Shown here one piece after another: positions 1 through 8,110 of a stretch of DNA of 64,000 nt. Position 1 is the stretch's first letter; each line of letters begins with the position of its first letter. The translations under genes were made by a program, and so were the position numbers. Source of the stretch: Chengkuizengella sediminis. Its GTDB lineage: Bacteria > Bacillota > Bacilli > Paenibacillales > KCTC-33759. The stretch is from the NCBI RefSeq assembly GCF_010078385.1, contig NZ_SIJC01000015.1:1-64000 (forward strand). Reading direction: 5' to 3'. A model generated the notes under the pieces. The model made no database searches and was not told the DNA's origin. It saw nothing but the letters and a program-made list of their open reading frames with translations.

Positions 1-458
1 GCTGCTTTTGCTTCTTCCATTACATACATATTATCCAATTCTTCCAGGATTTCTTCTACCGTTTTTCCTTCTGTTTTAATCCCTGCTGCTTTTGCTTCTT
101 CCATTACATACATATTATCCAATTCTTCTAGGATTTCTTCTACCGTTTTTCCTTCTGTTTCTACACCCGCTGCTTTTGCTTCTTCCATTACATACATATG
201 ATCTAATTCTTCCAGGATTTCTTCTATCGTTTTACCTTCTGTTTCAATCCCTGCTGCTTTTGCTTCTTCTAAAATTAGTTCAGGATCAAAAATTTCAAAT
301 GGTGGAATATCTATATTAAATAAAAAATCATCTTCGTAAACAATTTCATTAGCACCAGCATTTGTACTCCCAAACGCACTCGTTACCCCGACTAAACCAA
401 TTCCTACTGCCAATACAATAGCTGTAACAGATTTTTTTAATGACATTATTTTAAACAT
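1..458 (-). CDS. Secreted tandem-repeat protein (3' end outside window)
   Basis: Starts at ATG 458 behind an AGGAGG Shine-Dalgarno and runs off the left edge, so its length is unknown. Residues 1 to about 33 form a signal peptide (Lys-Lys, then a hydrophobic stretch rich in Ala, Val and Gly). A short acidic linker follows, then near-identical 28-residue units: three complete ones at 1-84, 85-168 and 169-252, and the start of another at 253. Each unit begins EEAKAAG, carries TEGKT and ends in EEILEELD plus MYVM, which predicts acidic amphipathic helices. TEGKT/EEIL-type repeats occur in small exported proteins of Bacillota with no assigned function. I do not recognise the protein. Export is inferred. 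The upstream blaI-type promoter probably drives it. Confidence 0.8.
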   Translation of the reverse strand, partial: MFKIMSLKKSVTAIVLAVGIGLVGVTSAFGSTNAGANEIVYEDDFLFNIDIPPFEIFDPELILEEAKAAGIETEGKTIEEILEELDHMYVMEEAKAAGVETEGKTVEEILEELDNMYVMEEAKAAGIKTEGKTVEEILEELDNMYVMEEAKA

Positions 459-459
459 A

Positions 460-639
460 TTAATCCTCCTTATTTTTCTATTTTTAAATTCTTTTTTGTT
501 CAGTATTCTAATCAATGTGAGAATGGTTTCAGGACTTCAGTTTGATTCTTAAAACAATTATCATTTCATTTGAATCTACTGGGGGAATCTCCCAGAATGC
601 TTTTATCAATTTCCACTCTTCCGTTGATTTTTTTTACAT
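460..639 (-). pseudogene. Decayed BlaI/MecI/CopY-family repressor remnant
   Basis: A GGAGGTG Shine-Dalgarno precedes ATG 639, but the next codon is TAA. The same frame then reads STEEWKLIKAFWEIPP and DSNEMIIVL, closely matching the N-terminal winged-helix start of BlaI/MecI repressors. After a frame change it continues SPETILTLIRILNKKEF, which matches the recognition-helix part of the same family, with TGA where the family has TGG (Trp). The dimerisation half is absent: the trace runs into the Shine-Dalgarno of the repeat-protein gene. It cannot make a working repressor. The family normally sits beside a BlaR1-type M56 sensor protease, and none is seen here. Confidence 0.8.
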
Positions 640-652
640 TTCAACACCTCCC

Positions 653-703
653 TACAACTGTAGTCCGTAAGTATATACTACAACTGTAATCTTTTCTTGT
701 CAA
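653..703 (-). promoter_or_regulatory. Promoter with two TACAnnTGTA (BlaI/CopY-type) operators
   Basis: Reading the minus strand, TTGACA (703-698) and TAGTAT (680-675) are separated by exactly 17 bases, a near-consensus sigma-A promoter. Two identical copies of TACAACTGTA lie at 679-688, overlapping the -10 element, and at 653-662, between it and the ruined repressor gene. TACAnnTGTA is the established operator core of the BlaI/MecI/CopY family. The site therefore looks autoregulatory, and it now reads through the remnant into the repeat-protein gene. Confidence 0.75.
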
Positions 704-784
704 TAGTAATGATTAAAAAAATGCTCTGAAAACTAAAATCAACCCTGAAAATCCTAAGATGGGATTTGAATTGCCTTCAATCGT

Positions 785-830
785 AAAAAAACCTCCAAAA
801 CCACTTTATTTGTGATTTTAGAAGTTTTTT
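785..830 (-). terminator. Rho-independent terminator
   Basis: The minus-strand RNA forms a 17-bp stem (arms about 788-804 and 812-828, with three G-U pairs that would be mismatches on the other strand) followed by a run of U. It lies just past the stop of the 874-1419 gene and ends the transporter transcript. Confidence 0.75.
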
Positions 831-873
831 GGTGAGTTCTTTTTATTATTTATTTAACCAACGAATTTAAAGT

Positions 874-1419
874 TCACGTCGTTATTAATAAATGATTAAA
901 TTCATTCCAAAAAGCCAAATACATTTCTTTTTCATACTTATCTTCAAACTTTTTATCAGCACTTTTATCAAAATATTGTTTCGTTGATAATGCAAATGAT
1001 ACGATTTGGTTTTTGTACTCTTCCCGAGTTACTTCAACAGATAGATTCGGATAAGATTGATATCCATCTTTAGAATTTGTTGATGTAATTTTTATAAAAT
1101 CACTTAACTTAACCATATTATTTGCATGTTCTACTGACCAGTGAATAGATATTGGACATCCAATCATTAATATTAAACCACAACCATGTAAAATTAACCC
1201 CTCTGATGTTTCAGGACTAGAATTAATATCTTGTCTTAAACTTCTTAATAAAGATAATGCTGATTCGCTAATTCCCCACTCTTCATCTAGATCTGGAGCT
1301 GTAATGATTGTATTATTCACTCTTAAGTTAATTTGACCATGAGAACATAAGTCAACCTCTTCATTCTTATCTTCTATCCAATGTTGATTTACAATTGAAA
1401 TATGAAATAACTCACTCAA
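874..1419 (-). CDS. Hypothetical cytoplasmic protein, 181 aa
   Basis: I do not recognise this family. The start is TTG at 1419, preceded by GGAGGG at about 8 bases, and that Shine-Dalgarno overlaps the end of the upstream SLC13 transporter gene. Only 17 bases separate the two, so they form one transcript ending at the 785-830 terminator. The protein is acidic with no signal peptide or membrane helix. A mid-region segment reads GLILHGCGLILMIGCPISIHW. Its overall look resembles single-domain immunity or SMI1-like proteins, but I cannot assign it. Linkage to the transporter may be only transcriptional. Confidence 0.7.
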   Translation of the reverse strand: MSELFHISIVNQHWIEDKNEEVDLCSHGQINLRVNNTIITAPDLDEEWGISESALSLLRSLRQDINSSPETSEGLILHGCGLILMIGCPISIHWSVEHANNMVKLSDFIKITSTNSKDGYQSYPNLSVEVTREEYKNQIVSFALSTKQYFDKSADKKFEDKYEKEMYLAFWNEFNHLLITT

Positions 1420-1436
1420 TATATATTCCCTCCAAT

Positions 1437-3284
1437 TTAAAATGGAAACAGCAGTGGTATCATGATGAGCATCACAATACCAAGAACGAGTTGCAATGGA
1501 ACGCCCACTTTTACATAATCAGAAAAAGAGTATCCTCCTGCTGTCATGACTAAAGCATTTGTAGGTGAAGCAACTGGAGTGGCAAATGCCATGCTGGCAG
1601 ATATAGCTACTGCCATTAAAAAAGGATAAGGACTTACACCTAAATTAATACCTGTTGTGATCGCTATAGGAGCAAATATAACTGCTGTAGCCGTATTACT
1701 TATAAATTGGCTTAATAACATCGTAATCAAATAAAAACCAATTAACAGAGGATAAGTTCCCAGCTCACCTATCGTTGATAACAATCCATCTGATATGTAT
1801 TCAATGCCACCTGTTTTTTCTAATGCTGTAGCCATGGGTAACATGGCAGCTATTAATACAACTGCTTCCCAATTTACTTGTTGATATGCTTCTGAAATGG
1901 ATTTAATACATCCTGTTATGATCATCAAAAAAGCAGAAATCATAACAGCTACTACAGTGGGTACTAGCTCTAATATCATCATGGAAAGCATAAAGAGCAT
2001 AATGGCTGCAGCAATCGGTGCCTTCCCTTTGGCATAAGCTGTTTTTGCTTCTGTAGAAACATCTGCCCCACTAATTACGTCTAACTTTTCACTTGCTAAT
2101 AACTCGATATCATCCCAATCGCCATGAATCAATAGAGCGTCACCTAGATTCAACTTAACGTCCTTTATATTAGAAACAATAAATCTTCCTTTTTTATTAA
2201 TGGCTACTACGTTACAATGGTATTTTTCTCTAAAATGCAGCTCAGCAATAGTTTTATTTTGAAATTTAGAATGAGGGGGAATAAAAAACTCCAGTAGTCC
2301 GAATTTCTTAGAAACGAGTTCTTCTTGTAATATCTTATTATCTTTATTTTCATGTTCAAGATTATAGTCAGAAATAAACTGATTAACTACCTGTCCATCA
2401 CCAAATAAAAGTAAACAATCATTTTCTTGCAGAATGGTGTTAGAGTTAGGGGTCAGTTGTTTTTGTCCCAATCCAATAAAACGTCCGTTTATTCTACGGT
2501 GAATTTCAACCACAGTGATTTTATATTTTTCAGAAAGTTTAATATCAGCTAAATTTTGACTCACAATATTAGAAGTGCTAGTAACACGAACATAATGAAG
2601 TTTATTCTGCAACTCATAAAAACTAATTAGTTCATTAGATGATAAAGAGGATTGTGCATTTTGTCGAGTTTGACGGTTCGGTAACAACTTGTTCCTTGTA
2701 ACTAAAAGAAATAGCCCCCCAACAATTAATGCCACTAATCCTATCGGTGTAAAATCAAAAAAAGATAACGGTTCATAGTTGTATTCTAACAATACCTCAC
2801 TAATGACGATATTAGGAGGTGTCCCAATTAAAGTCATCATCCCACCTAAACTGCTTGCAAACGCAAGTGGAATTAAAAATTGAGATGGGTTTGCTTTCAT
2901 TTCCATACAAATACTTAAAACAACGGGCAACAAAACGGCAACAGTACCTGTATTACTTAAAAACCCACTAAAACCACCCACAACAATAATAATGATGATA
3001 AAAAGCTTCCACTGGCTTTCTCCAGCTAATCTAAGTAACTGTTTGCCAATTTGCTTGGCTAAACCTGTATTAAATATGCCCGCTCCAACAATAAATAAAC
3101 TAGCGATCATAATGACAATAGAGTTAGAGAAACCTGCCAAAATTTCATTCGTGGTTAGGATGCCTGTTATAAATAATAACAATAGTGATCCTACCGCTAC
3201 GATATCCGCTCTTATTTTACCACTTATAAAAAATAGGGTAGCGATGATTAATATAATAAAGGTTGAAAGCATATCTACTGACAT
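1437..3284 (-). CDS. SLC13-family anion:Na+ symporter with two TrkA-C domains
   Basis: A 615-residue membrane protein, start ATG 3284 behind GAGGGGTG. Two transmembrane blocks (about residues 1-200 and 410-615) flank a cytoplasmic pair of TrkA-C/RCK-C domains (about 205-395). The two inverted halves each carry the hairpin signature of the DASS/SLC13 fold: SNTGTVAVLLP near residue 110 and SNTATAVIFAP near 525. GTPPN follows the first. Family members move dicarboxylates, sulfate or other divalent anions with Na+. The substrate cannot be read from sequence. The TrkA-C insert is typical of the bacterial sulfate/unknown-substrate branch. Co-transcribed with the small downstream gene. Confidence 0.88.
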   Translation of the reverse strand: MSVDMLSTFIILIIATLFFISGKIRADIVAVGSLLLLFITGILTTNEILAGFSNSIVIMIASLFIVGAGIFNTGLAKQIGKQLLRLAGESQWKLFIIIIIVVGGFSGFLSNTGTVAVLLPVVLSICMEMKANPSQFLIPLAFASSLGGMMTLIGTPPNIVISEVLLEYNYEPLSFFDFTPIGLVALIVGGLFLLVTRNKLLPNRQTRQNAQSSLSSNELISFYELQNKLHYVRVTSTSNIVSQNLADIKLSEKYKITVVEIHRRINGRFIGLGQKQLTPNSNTILQENDCLLLFGDGQVVNQFISDYNLEHENKDNKILQEELVSKKFGLLEFFIPPHSKFQNKTIAELHFREKYHCNVVAINKKGRFIVSNIKDVKLNLGDALLIHGDWDDIELLASEKLDVISGADVSTEAKTAYAKGKAPIAAAIMLFMLSMMILELVPTVVAVMISAFLMIITGCIKSISEAYQQVNWEAVVLIAAMLPMATALEKTGGIEYISDGLLSTIGELGTYPLLIGFYLITMLLSQFISNTATAVIFAPIAITTGINLGVSPYPFLMAVAISASMAFATPVASPTNALVMTAGGYSFSDYVKVGVPLQLVLGIVMLIMIPLLFPF

Positions 3285-3441
3285 ATCTACACCCCTCTAA
3301 AATGATTCTATTCTAAACACTTAAATCAACTGAAAATGAATTAAGTAAATTATACCATTAGGTTTAAAATATAGTGTAATACTCGTCACACCACCATATC
3401 TCATTACTCATCTATAAAACATGCACTTTTGTATATATAAG

Positions 3442-3471
3442 AAGGAACGAGTGATCTTCATCCCGTCCCTT
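3442..3471 (-). terminator. Possible terminator hairpin after SRPBCC gene
   Basis: Arms at 3442-3451 and 3462-3471 pair along all ten positions in minus-strand RNA (two G-U pairs), about 80 bases after the stop of the SRPBCC gene. The following U tract is weak (CUUAUAU). Confidence 0.4.
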
Positions 3472-3551
3472 ACACCATTACAATATTTTTCCTTAAACAT
3501 TTTTATTTATTCTTGTTTGTTCCACTTCATAAGAAAAACTCTATCCCTGCT

Positions 3552-4004
3552 CTACCAACCAAAATCTAATACGTTCCCGGTTTCAGTCACTGTTTTTATA
3601 TTACTAAGAATCATCCACCAATGCTGCTCCGCATTTTGATAAGCAGGGTGGTTAGCTGTCCACTGATCATTCACTAATGTCAATTTTGTACATTTACCAA
3701 CCGACTCTAAGGTAAAAGTAACTCTTGACTCAAGTTCTTCATGATTGGCATGATAAGATGAACCTGGGTGTTCCATATAACTAAATACTTTATTAGGCTC
3801 AAATGCTAAGATCTTTCCATACACATGAACCGTTTCGTCCCCTTCCTTACCAGGTCCTACATACGCAAACGAATCTTCTTCTTTGAAAGTGGAATTTATC
3901 ACACATCCAAAAAAAGTTTTGCGAGTGCCTTCCGGTGATACTAACGTATTCCATACCTGTTCTGGCTGAGCATCAATGTAAAATTCATATTTTAGATTAT
4001 TCAT
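3552..4004 (-). CDS. SRPBCC (AHSA1/START-like) domain protein
   Basis: Single-domain protein of about 150 residues with the Activator-of-Hsp90-homolog-1/START pattern. It opens YEFYIDAQPEQVWNTLV, has a central YGKILAFEPNKVFSY and ends with WWMILSNIKTVTE in the C-terminal helix. These proteins form a hydrophobic ligand cavity; ligands are mostly unknown. ATG 4010 touches the Shine-Dalgarno (AGAGG), so the second ATG at 4004, six bases away, is the more credible start. It is divergent from an AraC-type regulator gene at 4148, and such pairs are often regulator plus target. That link is inference, and the regulator here is frameshifted. Confidence 0.85.
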   Translation of the reverse strand: MNNLKYEFYIDAQPEQVWNTLVSPEGTRKTFFGCVINSTFKEEDSFAYVGPGKEGDETVHVYGKILAFEPNKVFSYMEHPGSSYHANHEELESRVTFTLESVGKCTKLTLVNDQWTANHPAYQNAEQHWWMILSNIKTVTETGNVLDFGW

Positions 4005-4147
4005 GATCATCCTCTATCATTTTATTTGTTTAACTTTACTAAGACGATTATAATTGTTAATAAAATGAAAGTATTGTAAAAACACGACAAGTCCATTCTT
4101 ATGATTAGAACTCCTAACCTATAAAAGAATAAAAAGGAGAACAAGAA

Positions 4148-4962
4148 ATGCATTCTAATGTAACTAAAAAAAGTATGGGGGTTTTGAAGTTAAACGAGAG
4201 AGATAAAAATTATCTCCTCTCACGTTATACTCCCTCTGAAGAAACAAGTTTTTTCATAAAACACTTTTGGAGCGTTACCTGGGACTTAACCAATATAGAG
4301 CCATTTTGGCAGGATGTCATTCCGAATCCTTGCGTAAATTTAGTCATTGAAAAAAATAAAACCGGTATATTTGGTCCTGCAAAAATATGTTCTCTTATCC
4401 TGTAAAAGGAAAGGGGCGTGTTTTTGGAGTCAAGTTCAAACCGGGAGGATTTTATCCCTTTATTAAACAAACAATTTCTGAATTAACCGACCACCCTATG
4501 GACGTTCAAAATGTATTTACTATTGATTCTCAGACACTTGAGAAAGCTGTTCTGTCCCTTCATGATGAGGAAAAAATGGTTGCATACTTAGAAAATATGA
4601 TTCGTGAAAAACTTCCTGAAAAAGATGAGAATGTAACATTTATAAATGAAATCATCAATGTAATTATTGAAGACCAAGAAATTACCAAAGTAGATCATGT
4701 TTGTGAACAGATCCAAATAAACAAAAGAAAGTTACAAAGAATGTTCCAACAATATGTAGGAGTCAGCCCAAAATGGGTAATTAAACTTTACCGCCTTCAA
4801 AATGCAGCTGAAATGATCGACCATAATTCAAATCATGACTGGTTAAAGTTGTCGATGGACCTTGGTTATTATGATCAATCCCACTTTATTAAAGATTTCA
4901 AAAACATCATTGGTAAAACACCGGACGAATATGCTCGCAAACATTCCAACACAATAAAATAG
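4148..4962 (+). pseudogene. AraC-family transcriptional regulator, frameshifted at an A-run
   Basis: Two overlapping frames together give one familiar regulator. The first (from ATG 4148, AAGGAG upstream) carries the N-terminal sensory domain: RYTPSEETSFFIKHFW, then NPCVNLVIEK, then IFGPAK. The second resumes at about 4387 with FSYPVKGKGRVFGVKFKPGG and continues through the double helix-turn-helix of AraC/XylS proteins (KVDHVCEQIQINKRKLQRMF, then LGYYDQSHFIKDFKNIIGKTP). The break coincides with A5 at 4381-4385. One more A would restore a single 270-residue frame. It is either a real one-base deletion or a sequencing error. The intact gene would be divergent from the SRPBCC gene and probably control it. 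Confidence 0.8.
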
Positions 4963-5004
4963 CGACCTCTAACTTTGAACTAGAAGCCGCACAATGATTT
5001 AGAT

Positions 5005-5661
5005 TTACTTAAACTGATCTGGAAACTGTTTAATGATCCCTACTGAAAGAGTATCAGCCAATTTAATAATGTGATCTTCACCCTCATCGAAAGCTGCGAT
5101 ATCAGCTCCCCAATCCTTTTTCAACCTAGCAACCACTTCATCTCTTGTTAATTCTAAATGTACGTAAAGTAAATCCTGTAATTCTTCTTCTGACCAGTTT
5201 GGATTTGCCTTACTTAAAAAGCTGGCAATATCATCGGCATTTTTAAACCATGCCGTATTTTGTTTTTCGTATTCAACTTCATCTTCTCTTTTTGCTGCAT
5301 CAATAATTTTACCAGCGATCAGAATATGATCTGTCAACAGTTTGGTTAGCTCTTTACCCGCTTCGTCCCCGTAGTAAGGTTTGATTGCATTACCGATGTC
5401 CACTTGATTTTGCAACAATCTCTCTAATGCTTTTTCTTTATCATCTAGGCCAGCAAGTTTGCTGATGATCACATTTCTTGTCCACCATGTGTGGTCGATC
5501 CAAAGTCTTCTAAGTTCAAATTTAAAATCTACAACTGCTTGACTATAACAATCCGGTTGAACATTTTCAGTTCTTTCCGCACTCGCATGTAAAGGTGCTG
5601 ATAATATAGAACAAAAAATGACAATCATTATTATTTTGGAAATCATATTTACTTTGATCAT
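5005..5661 (-). CDS. Exported protein of unknown function with helical acetylglutamate-like domain
   Basis: 218 residues; ATG 5661 follows AAGGAGTGA at normal distance. Residues 1-28 are a signal peptide ending near HASA/E. The mature part belongs to a widespread Bacillota family recognisable by LWIDHTWWTRNVIIS, then LLQNQVDIGNAIKPYYGDEAG, LLTDHILIAGKIIDAAK, and a C-terminal DTLSVGIIKQFP. It is all-helical with many Trp, His and Glu residues. Some relatives are misannotated as glycosyltransferases, and I see no support for that. The conserved polar residues would allow ligand or metal binding, but this is speculation. Transcribed alone. Confidence 0.8.
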   Translation of the reverse strand: MIKVNMISKIIMIVIFCSILSAPLHASAERTENVQPDCYSQAVVDFKFELRRLWIDHTWWTRNVIISKLAGLDDKEKALERLLQNQVDIGNAIKPYYGDEAGKELTKLLTDHILIAGKIIDAAKREDEVEYEKQNTAWFKNADDIASFLSKANPNWSEEELQDLLYVHLELTRDEVVARLKKDWGADIAAFDEGEDHIIKLADTLSVGIIKQFPDQFK

Positions 5662-5756
5662 TTGTATATTTCACTCCTTTTTAATGTCATGGAAATATCG
5701 TTTTCTTGTTTATTTTGGATCATTCCAGTTTTTTCATACTATATTTTTAAAAAACT

Positions 5757-5795
5757 AAAAACGCTTAGACAACATAACAGATGCCCAAGCGTTTT
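5757..5795 (-). terminator. Terminator hairpin, possibly bidirectional
   Basis: Arms AAAACGCTT (about 5758-5766) and AAGCGTTTT (5787-5795) enclose a 20-base loop, with A/T tracts on both sides. It lies after the DUF3592 remnant and before the exported-protein gene. Confidence 0.55.
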
Positions 5796-5834
5796 ATTCA
5801 TTTTTCTTATTTAAAATTCATGATTTTCAAGTCA

Positions 5835-6105
5835 TTATCCACCTACTATAAAATCAAATACTTCTTGTAATTTAAAATAAATAAAAAGAAGAATACCCAA
5901 ATTCAAAATGATTGCAAAAATGAACATTTTATTTAATTTACGTGTGTTTGATATTGAATCAACTAAAAACCTACAATCCATATAGTATTTATTGGGATTC
6001 GTTTTTATAATGTAAACATCAATTTGACTTGATAACTCACTTGATGGATCGTTCCAAAGGTTTTCACTTTGAAATGTATGTATTTGATCCTTAACAACTA
6101 GATAC
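5835..6105 (-). pseudogene. 5'-truncated paralog of the adjacent DUF3592-type gene
   Basis: The minus strand encodes about 85 residues closely paralleling the C-terminal part of the neighbouring gene: IHTFQSENLW, SSQIDVYI, NPNKYYMDCRFL, then a final membrane helix ending in FIYFKLQ, stop at 5835. Upstream in frame is a TAG, and no ATG, GTG or TTG precedes the conserved part. The equivalent of the neighbour's first ~108 residues is missing. This is the remnant of a tandem duplication that lost its 5' half, 5 bases past the neighbour's current stop codon. Confidence 0.75.
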
Positions 6106-6110
6106 CCCTC

Positions 6111-6695
6111 CTATTTTTTCAGATTCTGTTCATACTCCAAACGCAGATGTAAGTTTAAAGTACATATAGATGAGTATTCCAAAAAAATCATAGGAATGAT
6201 TGCACTTTTACCCATTTTAGGCATAGTTAATGCCGAATCTCCTAAGAACCTACAATCCATATAGTATTTTTTAGGATTATGTTCATCAATGTAAACATCA
6301 ATTTGACTTGGTAAATCAATGGTTGAATGAATCCAAAGGTTTTCACTAGTAAATGTATGAGTTTGATTCGTCATTGGATTGTACCATTCTGCTTTTATTT
6401 TATAAGGTGATTGACCTGTGCTCGTGTTCCACGCTCCATAACCTTTTAGCTTAATACTATAGTTAATAAAAACTCCTTCTACATCTGCTTTAATACTTTT
6501 TCCATTGGTAAGGAAGTGGTTCATTTTCATTTTTTTTATCATTTTTAAGATCGATGGTGCAATGAAAATGACTACCCCAGCAACAATAAACATGGTGCCC
6601 GTTTTCATAAAGGATGATTGAATAGGGCCTTCTGCAAATTTAATAAATATTATTCCTAATAAAACAGACATACCCGCCATATACTTACTTAACAA
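6111..6695 (-). CDS. DUF3592-type membrane protein with frameshifted C-terminus
   Basis: Start TTG 6695 behind GGGGGAG. Residues 7-55 hold two N-terminal membrane helices, then a soluble beta-rich domain (GKSIKADVEGVF, YKIKAEWYNPMTNQTHTFTSENLW, IDVYIDEHNPKKYYMD) typical of DUF3592. After SAIIPMIF the reading frame becomes a non-hydrophobic tail ending at 6111. Adding one base to the A7 run at 6181-6187 (T7 on the coding strand) yields a normal last helix, FGILIYMYFKLTSAF, and a stop at 6130. That matches the tail of the neighbouring paralog fragment. The gene therefore carries a one-base deletion, or the assembly has an error. Function unknown. Confidence 0.7.
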   Translation of the reverse strand: MLSKYMAGMSVLLGIIFIKFAEGPIQSSFMKTGTMFIVAGVVIFIAPSILKMIKKMKMNHFLTNGKSIKADVEGVFINYSIKLKGYGAWNTSTGQSPYKIKAEWYNPMTNQTHTFTSENLWIHSTIDLPSQIDVYIDEHNPKKYYMDCRFLGDSALTMPKMGKSAIIPMIFLEYSSICTLNLHLRLEYEQNLKK

Positions 6696-6880
6696 AAAAA
6701 CTCCCCCTAATTTAACACATCAAATTCATTATATCTTAAAACATAGAAATTAGAAGGAAGATGTTTACATATTATTATTTAATTTTACAATTTTCTACTT
6801 TATTTTTATTAAAATTATCTTTATATCACTTCTAAGCACATCAATAGATCATTTCCTTCAGAAGAAGATTAAATTTAAGA

Positions 6881-8092
6881 CTAACTCGTAAATATCTGAT
6901 GAGATTCTACTTCTGGTACTTTCTCAGCAATTTCTCTCCCGATTGGAAAACAAGCAGTGGCAGCAGGAGAAGGTGCATTACACACATGAATACTTCTTTT
7001 CCCACTAACTATATAAAAATCGTCCACCAACTTACCATTAGATTGTAATGCTTGGGCTCTAACTCCTGAAGGTGCAGGTTCCAAATCACCCTCCTGAATA
7101 GAAGGAATTAATTCTTGTAGACTTTTTACAAAAGCTTTTTTACTATAAGAGCGCCACATCTCTTTCGCCCCCTCCTGCCAATACTTTGCTGCCAGCTTCC
7201 AGAACCCTCTAAAACTCATTACTTCTGAGAAGTCTCTCAAATCGAAATCTGTTTTCCTATAACCTTCTCTTTTTAAGCTTAATACCGCATTGGGTCCCGC
7301 TTCTACCCCACCATTCATCATTCGAGTAAAATGAACGCCGAGAAATGGAAAATCTGGATTAGGTACAGGATAAATCAAATTTTTTACTAGGTAATGTTTC
7401 TCTGGTATTAATTCATAATATTCTCCACGAAAAGGAACAATTTGCAGGTCTGGTTTTAAACCTGTCATCTTTGTAAGTCGATCACTATGAAGACCCCCAC
7501 AATTTACAACATAACTTGTATTAAACTCCTTCTCATTTGTAATGACTTCCACCTTTTGCTCATGTTCTAATATGTCTTTTACTTCTGTGTTTAACAACAT
7601 TTCCGCACCATGATTTTTTAGCAATAAAACTAATGTTTCACATACTTGTTTATAATCAACTATTCCTGCTTGAGGCACTTTAATTGCCTGTAAACCTTCA
7701 ACATAAGGTTCTTCTTCCTTTAATTGATCAGGTCCAATCATGATAATATCCAGTCCATTAGCTAATCCACGATTATATAGGTTTTTCATGATCGATAGCT
7801 CAGTTTCCTTCGTTGCCACAATCACTTTCCCACACGGATCATAGTCAATATCGTATCTTGCACAAAAGTCTTTCATTTGTTGGCTGCCTGTTTTTGCAAA
7901 CCTTGCCTTTAAGCTCCCTGGTGTATAATAAATTCCTGAATGGATGACCCCACTATTATTCCCAGTTTGATGTTTTGCCCATTGATTTTCTTTTTCTATG
8001 ACTCTTAATCTGGCATGAGGAAATCGCTCGCTTAAAGCATATGCAGTAGATAACCCCACAATCCCTCCGCCAATGATCGTTATATCGTCCAT
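6881..8092 (-). CDS. lhgO: L-2-hydroxyglutarate oxidase
   Basis: 403 residues, the normal length for LhgO, an FAD enzyme oxidising L-2-hydroxyglutarate to 2-oxoglutarate and passing electrons to the membrane quinone pool. The N-terminus has the dinucleotide fold GGGIVGLSTAYAL (residues 8-20). Family-specific segments follow: TGNNSGVIHSGIYYTPGSLKA (about 44-64), VVNCGGLHSDR, and FPFLGVHFTR, then the C-terminal SPAATACFPIGREIAE. ATG 8092 directly follows the csiD gene (18-base gap), so the two are one operon. Together they convert glutarate to 2-oxoglutarate, feeding it to the TCA cycle, usually as the end of lysine degradation. Confidence 0.92.
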   Translation of the reverse strand: MDDITIIGGGIVGLSTAYALSERFPHARLRVIEKENQWAKHQTGNNSGVIHSGIYYTPGSLKARFAKTGSQQMKDFCARYDIDYDPCGKVIVATKETELSIMKNLYNRGLANGLDIIMIGPDQLKEEEPYVEGLQAIKVPQAGIVDYKQVCETLVLLLKNHGAEMLLNTEVKDILEHEQKVEVITNEKEFNTSYVVNCGGLHSDRLTKMTGLKPDLQIVPFRGEYYELIPEKHYLVKNLIYPVPNPDFPFLGVHFTRMMNGGVEAGPNAVLSLKREGYRKTDFDLRDFSEVMSFRGFWKLAAKYWQEGAKEMWRSYSKKAFVKSLQELIPSIQEGDLEPAPSGVRAQALQSNGKLVDDFYIVSGKRSIHVCNAPSPAATACFPIGREIAEKVPEVESHQIFTS

Positions 8093-8110
8093 ATACCCTC
8101 CTTAAACCAT

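Noticed and set aside
1-252. CRISPR-like periodicity of 84 bp
   Set aside because: Whole units repeat in coding frame without variable spacers, so this is a tandem protein repeat.
92-319. Plus-strand Leu-rich frame of 75 codons
   Set aside because: It is antisense to the 84-bp repeat gene; the repetitive Leu composition is a by-product of the Glu-rich coding strand.
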